Positions 56,530 to 64,000 of a stretch of 64,000 bases of DNA are shown here, piece by piece (position 1 is the stretch's first letter; each line of letters opens with the position of its first letter). The translations under genes were made by a program, and so were the position numbers. The stretch is from Marinomonas phaeophyticola. Lineage in GTDB: Bacteria > Pseudomonadota > Gammaproteobacteria > Pseudomonadales > Marinomonadaceae. The notes under the pieces were generated by a model. That model was not told where the DNA came from and made no database searches. It worked only from the letters and a program-made list of their open reading frames with translations. The DNA is taken from assembly GCF_026966905.1 (NCBI RefSeq), contig NZ_JAPUBN010000019.1:359360-423359 (forward strand). The letters run 5' to 3'.

Positions 56530-59220
56530 ATGTTAGGAAATGTCATAAAAAAAATCATCGGTACTAAGAATGACCGAGAAGTAAAACGATTTAAAAAAAC
56601 TGTTAATCAAATTAATCAGTTGGAGTCCACTTTAGCGGACTTGTCTGATGATTCTCTTGCTAAAAAGACACTGGAGTTCAGGGAGCGGTTTTCTTCTGGT
56701 GATACATTAGACTCTATGATGCCAGAAGCGTTTGCAGTCGTTAGGGAAGCCAGTAAGCGTGTCATGGGCATGCGCCATTTCGATGTTCAGTTAATCGGTG
56801 GTATGGTTCTCCACGAAGGCAAAATTGCAGAAATGAGAACGGGTGAGGGTAAAACGTTAGTAGCTACTCTTGCTGTCTATCTAAATGCCGTTGCTCAAAA
56901 GGGTGTTCATGTCGTCACTGTGAATGACTACCTAGCAAAAAGGGATGCGAATTGGATGCGCCCTTTATATGAGTTTTTAGATATGTCTGTTGGTGTTGTT
57001 TATTCTGGACAGTCAAGGGACGAAAAGAGATCGGCCTACCTGAGTGATATTACTTACGGTACAAACAATGAGTTCGGCTTTGATTACTTGCGTGACAACA
57101 TGGTTTTCAAGCTTGAAGATCGTGCTCAGAGAGACCCATTTTTTGCTGTAGTAGATGAGGTTGACTCGATTTTAATTGATGAAGCAAGAACGCCTCTCAT
57201 TATTTCTGGGGCTGTAGAAGATAGCTCTGAGCAATATAGAAAAATTAATTTATTGGCTCCCTTGCTGACTAAACAAGAAGAGGGAGAGGACGCTGAAGAG
57301 GGGCATTATACCTATGATGAGTCTCAGCGAAATATTGAGTTAACAGAAAGTGGCCACACTTTTGTGGAAGAGTGGTTGGTTGAGCAAGAAATGTTGTCGG
57401 AAGGCGATAGCTTGTATGCTGCCGCTAATCTCACGTTATTACATCATGTCCATGCTTGTTTGAAGGCTTACGTTATTTTCCAAAAAAATGTTGACTATGT
57501 GGTTCAGGGTGACCAGATAGTGATTGTTGATGAGCATACTGGGCGAACAATGCCAGGTCGTCGTTGGTCTGAAGGTATACATCAAGCCGTAGAAGCGAAG
57601 GAAGGTGTAACAATTCAAGCTGAAAGCCAAACGCTCGCATCAACTACATTTCAAAATTATTTCCGTCTATATGAAAAATTATCAGGTATGACTGGGACGG
57701 CAGATACGGAAGCGTTTGAGTTTCAGCAAATATATGATTTGACTGTGGTTGTTATTCCAACAAATAATGCCGTTCAACGTAAAGATTATAATGATTTGAT
57801 TTTTATGACGACTGAAGAGAAGTATGGGGCAATTGTAAAGGATACACTTGAGAATGTTGAGTTGGGTCGTCCTATATTGGTGGGTACGGCATCGATTGAA
57901 TCATCAGAACTTCTTTCTGCACATTTAGAAAAACTGAATATTAAGCATAATGTTTTGAATGCTAAGCAACATGATCGCGAAGCTGAAATTATTGCTGAAG
58001 CGGGTCGTCCCGGTGCTGTGACAATCGCAACGAACATGGCTGGCCGTGGTACTGATATTGTTCTTGGTGGTAATTTACAGGTTGAAATTGCTCAGTTAGG
58101 TGAGTCGGCAACGAAAGAACAAATTGAAGCGCTTAAAGCTGAATGGAAAATTAGGCATGATGCGGTGCTTGCATCTGGTGGCTTGCATATCATAGGTACA
58201 GAGCGTCATGAATCTCGCCGAATTGACAACCAATTGCGAGGTCGTGCTGGACGTCAAGGCGATGTAGGTTCCTCTCGTTTCTATTTGTCTTTAGAAGATA
58301 GTCTGATGCGTATATTCATGTCTGATCGCATTAAAAAAATGATGCAGGCTTTAGGTATGGAAAAGGGTGAAGCTATCGAACATAAGATGGTTTCAAATGC
58401 GATAGAAAAGGCTCAACGCAAAGTTGAAGGTCGTAACTTTGATATGCGTAAACAGTTGCTTGAATACGATGATGTTGCCAACGATCAGCGTCAAGTTATT
58501 TATAATCAACGCTTTGAAATGATGACAGCTGATGATCTATCTATGGTCATTGTAGGGATGCGTGAAGAAGTCGTTTCTAGTATTGTGGACGAATTTATTC
58601 CTCCTCAAAGTGTGTTTGATCAGTGGGATCTTGCTGGCTTAGAAGATAAACTTCGTGAAGATTTTTCTTTGGACCTTCCTATTCAACAATGGGTTGCTGA
58701 GGATAAGAAGCTTTATGAAGAGCCGTTAAGAGAAAAGATCTTAGCTGGTTTTGTTGATAGCTACGCTGAAAAAGAGTCCATCGCTGGTTCTGAATCCATC
58801 CGAGCATTTGAAAAACAGGTGCTTTTACAGGTTTTAGATTCTCTATGGAAAGAGCATTTGCAGACAATGGATATGTTAAGGCAAGGGATTCATTTGAGAG
58901 GATATGCTCAGAAGAACCCAAAACAAGAGTATAAGCGTGAATCATTTGAGTTGTTTCAAAATTTACTTGAACAAATCAAATTTGATGTGGTTCAAATCGT
59001 TACTCAAGTAAAAGTTCAATCTGCTGAAGAGTCCCAGCAAGCAGAACGTGCTCGTAGGGAGCTTGAAGAAAAAGTACTGATGGGTGAGCAAGTTGCTACT
59101 GCTGAAGGTCTGTCTGGTGAAGGTGCGAATGAGTCATCTGTTCCTCGGGTTGGACGTAATGAAGTTTGTCCATGCGGTTCTGGTAAGAAATATAAACATT
59201 GTCATGGTAGCCTAGTTTAG
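56530..59220 (+). CDS. secA: protein translocase ATPase SecA
   Basis: SecA drives preproteins through SecYEG with ATP. The 896-residue protein has the N-terminal [19 protein letters not shown] (Walker A), [20 protein letters not shown] (Walker B), the preprotein cross-linking domain, [11 protein letters not shown] and [11 protein letters not shown] of the second nucleotide-binding domain. The C-terminal zinc-binding SEC-C motif [14 protein letters not shown] binds SecB and lipid in E. coli. Length and motif order are normal. Confidence 0.98.
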   Translation: MLGNVIKKIIGTKNDREVKRFKKTVNQINQLESTLADLSDDSLAKKTLEFRERFSSGDTLDSMMPEAFAVVREASKRVMGMRHFDVQLIGGMVLHEGKIAEMRTGEGKTLVATLAVYLNAVAQKGVHVVTVNDYLAKRDANWMRPLYEFLDMSVGVVYSGQSRDEKRSAYLSDITYGTNNEFGFDYLRDNMVFKLEDRAQRDPFFAVVDEVDSILIDEARTPLIISGAVEDSSEQYRKINLLAPLLTKQEEGEDAEEGHYTYDESQRNIELTESGHTFVEEWLVEQEMLSEGDSLYAAANLTLLHHVHACLKAYVIFQKNVDYVVQGDQIVIVDEHTGRTMPGRRWSEGIHQAVEAKEGVTIQAESQTLASTTFQNYFRLYEKLSGMTGTADTEAFEFQQIYDLTVVVIPTNNAVQRKDYNDLIFMTTEEKYGAIVKDTLENVELGRPILVGTASIESSELLSAHLEKLNIKHNVLNAKQHDREAEIIAEAGRPGAVTIATNMAGRGTDIVLGGNLQVEIAQLGESATKEQIEALKAEWKIRHDAVLASGGLHIIGTERHESRRIDNQLRGRAGRQGDVGSSRFYLSLEDSLMRIFMSDRIKKMMQALGMEKGEAIEHKMVSNAIEKAQRKVEGRNFDMRKQLLEYDDVANDQRQVIYNQRFEMMTADDLSMVIVGMREEVVSSIVDEFIPPQSVFDQWDLAGLEDKLREDFSLDLPIQQWVAEDKKLYEEPLREKILAGFVDSYAEKESIAGSESIRAFEKQVLLQVLDSLWKEHLQTMDMLRQGIHLRGYAQKNPKQEYKRESFELFQNLLEQIKFDVVQIVTQVKVQSAEESQQAERARRELEEKVLMGEQVATAEGLSGEGANESSVPRVGRNEVCPCGSGKKYKHCHGSLV

Positions 59221-59235
59221 GTTGGAGTTTGTTTG

Positions 59236-60456
59236 ATGGCTGTTGGTGAATCTAAATTCCCTGAAATCCCTTTGATTAATGGTATTCGTATTGGTTTTAC
59301 CAAAGCGGGTATAAAGAAAGTTAACCGTAAAGATGTTGTTCTTTTTGAAGTTTGTGAAGGCGCCTCGGTTGCGGGTGTTTTTACTATGAATGCATTTTGT
59401 GCGGCACCTGTCACTTTGTGTCGTGAGCATTTATCACGAGCTTCGGCACGTTATTTGTTGATAAATACAGGGAATGCAAATGCGGGAACAGGTGCTAAGG
59501 GGATGCAAAACGCACAAAAATGCTGTGATGCTGTAGCAAATATTGCGGGTGTTAGTGCTTCTCAGGTTTTGCCTTTTTCTACAGGTGTTATTGGTGAGCC
59601 GCTGCCTGTAGATAAGTTATTGTCTGCTTTACCTGATGCTTTTGATAGTCTTGATACTGGAACCTGGCTGGATGCAGGTGAAGGGATTATGACGACGGAT
59701 ACTCGGCCTAAAGGGGCTTTTCGCGTTTGTGAGTTTGAGGGGCAAGCTTTTAATTTAGCAGGCATCTCGAAAGGGGCGGGTATGATTCGCCCTAATATGG
59801 CAACTATGCTAGGTTTTGTCGCGACTGACATTGCAATCGATGAAACACTGCTCCATGCTCTTCTTAAACAGGTTACCGATAAAAGTTTTAACCGTATTAC
59901 TATTGATAGTGACACGTCTACAAATGACTCCTGCATATTGATTGCTACAGGTAAGGCTGGAAACAAAAAGCTAACAGATCTTGATTCCGAGTTTGCAAAA
60001 TACTTTGTGGATCAGCTCACTTCGATAATGCAAGAATTAGCCCATGCTATCGTAAAAGATGGAGAAGGAGCGACGAAGTTTGTTTCTATTGAAGTGGCGG
60101 GTGCGGAAGCTAAAGAAGATGCAACGAAAGTGGCTTTTGAAATAGCGCATTCACCATTGGTTAAAACGGCACTTTTTGCTTCTGATCCAAATTGGGGGCG
60201 AATCCTTGCGGTGGTTGGTAGAGTGGGTTTGCAAACATTAGATGTGTCTAGGGTGGCTATTTATATTAATGATGTTGAAATCGTGAAAGAGGGTTCTCGT
60301 TCTGATTCCTATACTGAAGAGTTAGGGCAGTTAGCTATGTCTCCAGAAAATATTAATATTAGAATTGACCTGGGTCTTGGTGATGCCTTTGATACCGTAT
60401 GGACTACGGACTTGTCCCATGATTATGTAACAATCAATGCTGAGTATCGGACCTAA
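59236..60456 (+). CDS. argJ: bifunctional glutamate N-acetyltransferase / N-acetylglutamate synthase ArgJ
   Basis: ArgJ recycles the acetyl group in arginine synthesis by moving it from N-acetylornithine to glutamate. The 406-residue proenzyme cleaves itself before the threonine in RPNMATMLGFVATD (Thr at about 190), which becomes the nucleophile. Other motifs are NTGNANAGTGAKGMQNA, FSTGVIGEPLPVDK, DSDTSTNDSCILIATG and ASDPNWGRILAVVGR. The ATG at 59236 follows GGAG; a TTG one codon earlier is possible. It lies between secA and mutT, as in Pseudomonas. Confidence 0.97.
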   Translation: MAVGESKFPEIPLINGIRIGFTKAGIKKVNRKDVVLFEVCEGASVAGVFTMNAFCAAPVTLCREHLSRASARYLLINTGNANAGTGAKGMQNAQKCCDAVANIAGVSASQVLPFSTGVIGEPLPVDKLLSALPDAFDSLDTGTWLDAGEGIMTTDTRPKGAFRVCEFEGQAFNLAGISKGAGMIRPNMATMLGFVATDIAIDETLLHALLKQVTDKSFNRITIDSDTSTNDSCILIATGKAGNKKLTDLDSEFAKYFVDQLTSIMQELAHAIVKDGEGATKFVSIEVAGAEAKEDATKVAFEIAHSPLVKTALFASDPNWGRILAVVGRVGLQTLDVSRVAIYINDVEIVKEGSRSDSYTEELGQLAMSPENINIRIDLGLGDAFDTVWTTDLSHDYVTINAEYRT

Positions 60457-60854
60457 TGATGATTCATGTGGCCGCTGGTGCGATTATTAGAGATGGTTCG
60501 ATTTTTATAGCATTGAGGTCTAGTGAAAAGCACCAAGGTGGGCTTTGGGAGTTTCCTGGCGGTAAGTGTGAAATGTATGAACTTCCTGATGCGGCTTTAA
60601 TTAGAGAGCTTAAAGAAGAGGTTGGAATTGATGTTATATCTTTGCAATCTGTTTTTTCAGTGGATCATGATTATGGTGATAAGAAGGTGTGTCTGCATTT
60701 TTTTGTTGTCGATCAGTTTAGTGGAGAGCCTCATGGTGCTGAAGGGCAAAAGGTGCAGTGGGTTTCAATTAAAAAATTGATAAACTATAGCTTCCCCAAA
60801 GCAAATGAAGGTTTTGTTGCTTTTTTATCAGGGCTCTATGATTTGAAGGAGTGA
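60456..60854 (+). CDS. mutT: 8-oxo-dGTP diphosphatase MutT
   Basis: MutT hydrolyses oxidised guanine nucleotides before they are built into DNA. The 132-residue protein carries the full Nudix box GGKCEMYELPDAALIRELKEEVGI (G-x5-E-x7-REL-x-EE-x-GI) after the family start VAAGAIIRDGSIFIALRS and GGLWEFPGGK. Its start codon overlaps the argJ stop. A second ATG follows immediately at 60459 and could equally be used. Confidence 0.95.
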   Translation: MMIHVAAGAIIRDGSIFIALRSSEKHQGGLWEFPGGKCEMYELPDAALIRELKEEVGIDVISLQSVFSVDHDYGDKKVCLHFFVVDQFSGEPHGAEGQKVQWVSIKKLINYSFPKANEGFVAFLSGLYDLKE

Positions 60855-60856
60855 TC

Positions 60857-60900
60857 TTTTAAATTAAAAAAAGCGCTTCGGCGCTTTTTTTAATTTAAAA
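60857..60900. terminator. bidirectional terminator with a perfect 20-bp stem and TTCG loop
   Basis: The arm 60857-60876 is perfectly complementary to 60881-60900 around a TTCG tetraloop closed by C-G. The GC core AAGCGC/GCGCTT is flanked by A and T runs, so it can end both mutT and the convergent response-regulator gene, whose stop codon lies inside the right arm. Confidence 0.92.
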
Positions 60901-61687
60901 TGCTGCTAAGTAATTCCCTAACGGTTGTCGGATCAAAAGGTTTGTCGCAAATGGCATCAACACCTGCCTGGGCAATGTTTGATAGATGAGATTCATTTGA
61001 TTCAGAGCTTACCATCAATATTGGTATATGAGCTAACTCAGGAGACATCCTAATAAGCTCTGTTAATTCACGACCGTCCATTTCAGGCATGTTGTAATCT
61101 GTTACAACCAAGTCAAATTTATTGTCCTCAAGTAGTAGAATGGCTTCTTTGCCATTTTCGGCCTCATTAAAGTTTTCAATACCCATGCTTTGCATTGTTC
61201 TTAATATGTGCTTTCTCGATAGGCGGCTGTCATCTACCACTAACACTTTCAAATCTTTTGGATCGAAAAACTCAAGGTCAATATCGGAGCTGTTAATGTA
61301 AGATGTCGTTGCTTTTATTGCTCTTGTAAGGTCTTGGCTATTAAAGGGTTTTGGTAAAATGGCTAAAACTCCAGATTGACGAAGGCTTTCAAGATAAGAT
61401 TTATTGCGTTCACTAGAAATGAGCATGAAGGCTTGGTTTTCTGTATCTGGGTTGTTTCTAATTAATTGTAGTAAATCATCTGCAGTGCCATCTGAGAGAT
61501 ACATTGAAGAAATAACTAAGTCCGGTGTGAAGCTTGTTAGGGAGTGCATTGCTTTACTGATATTTTCTGCATTTTCGATATTGTTAATCCCTGCTTCTGA
61601 TAATGATCTGGAAATTAACTTTCTTTGAACATCTGATGGTTCAATAAGAAGTACTGATAAATCTTGGGTAAACATTTGATTAGACAT
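60890..61687 (-). CDS. response regulator with two tandem receiver domains
   Basis: A 265-residue cytoplasmic protein of two receiver domains with no output domain. The second (about residues 146-265) is canonical: acidic pair in VLVVDDSR, phosphoacceptor Asp197 in LVVTDYNMPEMDG, Ser in LMVSSES, Lys in CDKPFDP. The first (about 10-125) is degenerate: LLIEPSD replaces the acidic pair and Ser61 stands where the phosphoacceptor should be, although the Lys in LPKPF is kept. It probably acts as a phospho-relay or CheY-like partner with a locked first domain. No kinase is adjacent. Confidence 0.85.
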   Translation of the reverse strand: MSNQMFTQDLSVLLIEPSDVQRKLISRSLSEAGINNIENAENISKAMHSLTSFTPDLVISSMYLSDGTADDLLQLIRNNPDTENQAFMLISSERNKSYLESLRQSGVLAILPKPFNSQDLTRAIKATTSYINSSDIDLEFFDPKDLKVLVVDDSRLSRKHILRTMQSMGIENFNEAENGKEAILLLEDNKFDLVVTDYNMPEMDGRELTELIRMSPELAHIPILMVSSESNESHLSNIAQAGVDAICDKPFDPTTVRELLSSILN

Positions 61688-61792
61688 TACTATTCTCTTA
61701 TTGGTGTTCTATTGTATTCATTGAGATTATCATAAAGTGAGTTAGTATGGTTTATTGTTTTAATTTGTAAAATACTTATCAGGGGTATCAGA

Positions 61793-62070
61793 ATGGGTAT
61801 GGCTAGCGCCTGTCACATATTAGTGAAAACAAAAGATGAGGCTAATCAAATCAAAAAGAAATTAGACTCAGGTGGGGATTTTTATCAATTGGCAAAGAAG
61901 CATTCTACTTGCCCTTCATCTAAAAAGGGGGGGATTTGGGCGAATTCAGGCAGGGAGATATGGTGAAGGCATTTGATCAAGCCGTTTTTAAAGGGCCGTT
62001 ACTCACCGTTCAGGGCCCAATAAAAACTCAATTTGGTTTTCATTTGATTAAAGTTTTATACCGTAATTGA
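61793..62070 (+). CDS. ppiC: PpiC-like parvulin peptidyl-prolyl isomerase, reading frame interrupted by a single-base deletion
   Basis: Parvulins speed the cis-trans isomerisation of proline bonds. Frame 1 from ATG 61793 (AGGGG just upstream) reads [20 protein letters not shown] and [18 protein letters not shown] and then meets a stop at 61966. In the -1 frame the conserved parvulin ending continues as [19 protein letters not shown] and [14 protein letters not shown] to 62070. The break is in the G7 run at 61927-61933; eight G would give a normal 92-residue protein very like E. coli PpiC. No signal peptide is present, so it is cytoplasmic. Confidence 0.88.
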
Positions 62071-62103
62071 TTTTGGTTTTAGTTTATCTATAAAGGAGCT
62101 TAT

Positions 62104-62526
62104 ATGTTTAATCCAATAAAGTTATCAGATAATTATTATGTTGTATCTCAGATTGAGTTGAAGGATTTAAATGAAATTGAATCAATGGGGTTTGATCTAG
62201 TGATTAACAACCGCCCTGAAGGTGAGTCTGACGATCAACCTAAAGGGGAGGATCTAGGAGCGGCTCTAAAAGTTGCTGGAGTGTTGTACGAAGAAAATCC
62301 TATCGTGTTATCGAATATGGGAAGTCGTCAGATCGATTTACAAAAAGAGCTCACGAGTAAATCTAAAAAAACATTGGCCTTTTGCAGAACAGGAACGAGG
62401 TCGTCTGTTCTTTGGGTTTTGAAAGAGAGTAAGGATGATGTTATGTTTGATCGATTGGTAACATATGTTGAGTCAATGGGTATTAATTTAGATCGTTGTA
62501 TGGATGTTATGACATCACTTAAATGA
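62104..62526 (+). CDS. TIGR01244/DUF442-family phosphatase-like protein
   Basis: A 140-residue protein with the dual-specificity-phosphatase-like fold of the DUF442 (TIGR01244) family. It shows FDLVINNRPEGESDDQP and a C-x5-R catalytic loop in AFCRTGTRSSVLW. Family members are found alone or fused to sulfide-oxidising or beta-lactamase-like hydrolase domains, and the substrate is not settled. The residues after the loop (WVLKESKDD) are less conserved. It follows the ppiC-like gene by 33 bp and has its own terminator, so the two may form a small operon. Confidence 0.8.
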   Translation: MFNPIKLSDNYYVVSQIELKDLNEIESMGFDLVINNRPEGESDDQPKGEDLGAALKVAGVLYEENPIVLSNMGSRQIDLQKELTSKSKKTLAFCRTGTRSSVLWVLKESKDDVMFDRLVTYVESMGINLDRCMDVMTSLK

Positions 62527-62551
62527 TAGTGGTTGATGTATTGCAGAATAG

Positions 62552-62578
62552 AGGGGGCAGTGGAGGCCTCCTTTTTTT
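62552..62578 (+). terminator. intrinsic terminator after the DUF442 gene
   Basis: AGGGGGC and GCCTCCT pair with one G-T wobble around a 7-base loop, followed by seven T. Confidence 0.7.
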
Positions 62579-62678
62579 GCTAAGAAATAAACTCTAGTAC
62601 CTTAGTACAGTAGTTTTTGATGACTAAATGAACTAAATTATTTGGTAATTAAAATTCTATAAAGGAATCGGTACTATC

Positions 62679-64000
62679 ATGAGTGATAACCAAACTACAT
62701 TTTCGACATTAGGTAACGCCATTGGCTTTGCAATTCAAGTTAACGGCCAGGTTCGAGTACAGTCAATAGACGGTCAAGAACGTCTTATTAATGTTGGTGA
62801 TCCAATATTTTACGGTGAAACGATAGTGTCCGCTCAAGTGGGTGCTGCTGTAGTTGAATTTGTTGATGGTTCTCAAATAGCGATTGAGAGTGATTCTTTT
62901 ATAGAGATAACGGATGAGATTTATTCTGTAGGTGAAACAGAAGAACTTATCGCTGACTCATCTTCAGATGTTGAAGCCTTACAACAAGCTATTTTGGCAG
63001 GGATTGACCCGACGTTAGTTCAGGAAGCTCCAGCCGCTGGTGATCAAGTAGCTGATGATGGTGGTATCGCGGATGGTGCATCCATCGAAAGGACGGGAGA
63101 GTTTTATTTACCTGCATATGGTTATGATACACAAGCAAGGTCTGTAGAAGATGGAACAGCAATAGAAAATGGCGCTAATCAACCTGCAATTGCTGAGCCA
63201 GAACCAACACCTGAACCAGAACCAACACCTGAGCCAGAACCAACACCTGAGCCAGAACCAACACCTGAGCCAGAACCAACACCTGAGCCAGAACCAACAC
63301 CTGAGCCAGAACCAACACCTGAGCCAGAACCAACACCTGAGCCAGAACCAACACCTGAGCCAGAACCAACACCTGAGCCAGAACCAACACCTGAACCAGA
63401 ACCAACACCTGAACCAGAACCAACACCTGAACCAGAACCAACACCTGAACCAGAACCAACACCTGAGCCAGAACCAACACCTACGCCAACACCGCAACCA
63501 CTACCTATTATTACTTTAGGGAGTGATTTGGTTGTTGATGAGTCGCAAGGGACAGTAACAATAACATTGACACGAACTGGTGATATTACTGTTGCTTCTT
63601 CTGTAGATTATAAAACGGTTAATGGATCAGCGATCGCTGATTCAGGGCAACAGATTAATGATTATAAATCAGAATCTGCAACGGTAAGCTTTTCTGTTGG
63701 TGAGAGCAGTAAAACCTTTGTTGTTAATCTTAATGATGATGATATATATGAAATTTCTGAAAACTTCTCCATACAACTTAGTAATCCTGTAAGTGCTTCG
63801 ATTGGTGATAGTGAGCAGGTAATAACGATTGTTGATGATGGTTCCGGCCCTATAGATGATCCGGATGACGATCGACCTGGAGTTAGTATTATTAGTAATG
63901 TGGAGGTTAGTGAAGGTTCGTTAGCTGATTTTACCGTAAGTTTAGGAAATACATCAGATGTAGATGTTACCGTAAAACTCACCGTTTCAACTGACGGTGC
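62679..64000 (+). CDS. LapA-like large adhesin with retention module, N-terminal part (cut by window edge)
   Basis: The frame opens at ATG 62679 and is still open at the right edge, giving 440 visible residues. Residues 1-120 resemble the retention module of LapA/BapA-type adhesins, which stays in the periplasm and plugs the outer-membrane pore: [42 protein letters not shown], then APAAGDQ with Ala119-Ala120 as the likely LapG cleavage point. A region of 16 EPEPTP repeats (about 173-268) follows, then a Calx-beta domain ([16 protein letters not shown] to VITIVDDG) and the start of a second one ([13 protein letters not shown]). Export would use a type 1 system, not seen here. Confidence 0.85.
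   Translation, partial: MSDNQTTFSTLGNAIGFAIQVNGQVRVQSIDGQERLINVGDPIFYGETIVSAQVGAAVVEFVDGSQIAIESDSFIEITDEIYSVGETEELIADSSSDVEALQQAILAGIDPTLVQEAPAAGDQVADDGGIADGASIERTGEFYLPAYGYDTQARSVEDGTAIENGANQPAIAEPEPTPEPEPTPEPEPTPEPEPTPEPEPTPEPEPTPEPEPTPEPEPTPEPEPTPEPEPTPEPEPTPEPEPTPEPEPTPEPEPTPEPEPTPEPEPTPTPTPQPLPIITLGSDLVVDESQGTVTITLTRTGDITVASSVDYKTVNGSAIADSGQQINDYKSESATVSFSVGESSKTFVVNLNDDDIYEISENFSIQLSNPVSASIGDSEQVITIVDDGSGPIDDPDDDRPGVSIISNVEVSEGSLADFTVSLGNTSDVDVTVKLTVSTDG
63195..63482 (+). repeat. 16 tandem copies of an 18-bp unit (EPEPTP)
   Basis: GAGCCAGAACCAACACCT repeats 16 times without any insertion. The only variation is the third base of the first codon (GAA in units 2 and 12-15, GAG in the rest), so every unit encodes Glu-Pro-Glu-Pro-Thr-Pro. 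It forms a stiff proline-rich spacer in the adhesin and is a likely site of length variation by slippage. Confidence 0.97.

Noticed and set aside
63195..63482. Possible CRISPR array or satellite
   Set aside because: Units are contiguous without spacers, are 18 bp long and maintain a coding frame.
63108..63519. Long repetitive reading frames on both strands over the adhesin repeat (QNQHLS, VLVLAQ and CWFWLR types)
   Set aside because: They arise because the 18-bp unit lacks stop codons in several frames. The frame from 62679 has a proper start, domain structure on both sides and silent third-base variation.

Overview
The window is one continuous stretch of core chromosome from an AT-rich gammaproteobacterium. 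Gene content and order (rplM-rpsI-petABC-sspAB, lpoA-rsmI, queA-tgt-yajC-secDF, motAB-rsgA-orn, tsaE-amiB-mutL-miaA-hfq-hflXKC-hisZ-purA, rnpB-mraZ-dcw-secA-argJ) resemble Pseudomonas and the Oceanospirillales. The rluF, DUF2986 and DUF1456 genes together with a LapA-like adhesin suggest a marine genus such as Marinomonas. The genus is an inference from memory of synteny, not a database result.

Layout. Positions 1-2083 hold the end of zapE and the L13/S9 operon. Positions 2271-6082 hold the cytochrome bc1 operon petABC and sspA-sspB. Positions 6107-8869 (minus strand) hold lpoA-yraN-diaA, divergent from rsmI (8913-9773). Positions 9816-12771 hold a DEAD-box helicase, a DUF1456 gene, rluF, a 56-residue DUF2986 gene and a tRNA-Leu(CAA). 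Positions 12925-18379 hold tRNA queuosine genes and the SecYEG accessory genes yajC-secD-secF. Positions 18458-20846 (minus) hold psd and an HDOD-domain gene. Positions 20972-24429 hold motA-motB, rsgA (minus) and orn. Positions 24553-35964 hold tsaE-amiB-mutL-miaA-hfq-hflX-hflK-hflC-yjeT-hisZ-purA. Positions 36148-38156 hold a CpxRA-type two-component system. Then come rnpB (about 38206-38564) and the complete division and cell wall cluster mraZ-rsmH-ftsL-ftsI-murE-murF-mraY-murD-ftsW-murG-murC-ddlB-ftsQ-ftsA-ftsZ-lpxC, followed by secA, argJ and mutT. Positions 60890-62526 hold a double-receiver response regulator, a ppiC-like parvulin and a DUF442-type phosphatase gene. The right edge cuts the start of a large LapA-like surface adhesin.

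The genes fall into a few cooperating sets: envelope and septum building (dcw, lpoA, amiB, lpxC, psd, cpxRA), export (secA, secDF, yajC), membrane quality control (hflKC), translation and RNA modification (rplM, rpsI, rsmI, rsmH, rluF, queA, tgt, miaA, tsaE, rnpB, hfq, orn) and motility versus attachment (motAB, adhesin).

No phage, insertion sequence, CRISPR array or obviously new multi-gene system is visible. Three points deserve attention. Five otherwise conserved genes (tgt, motA, hflK, murG, ppiC) each lack exactly one base in a homopolymer run, which most likely reflects sequence error. A four-copy 10-bp MraZ operator lies ahead of mraZ. The adhesin carries 16 exact EPEPTP repeats behind a probable LapG-type cleavage site. 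No gap between genes exceeds 300 bases.
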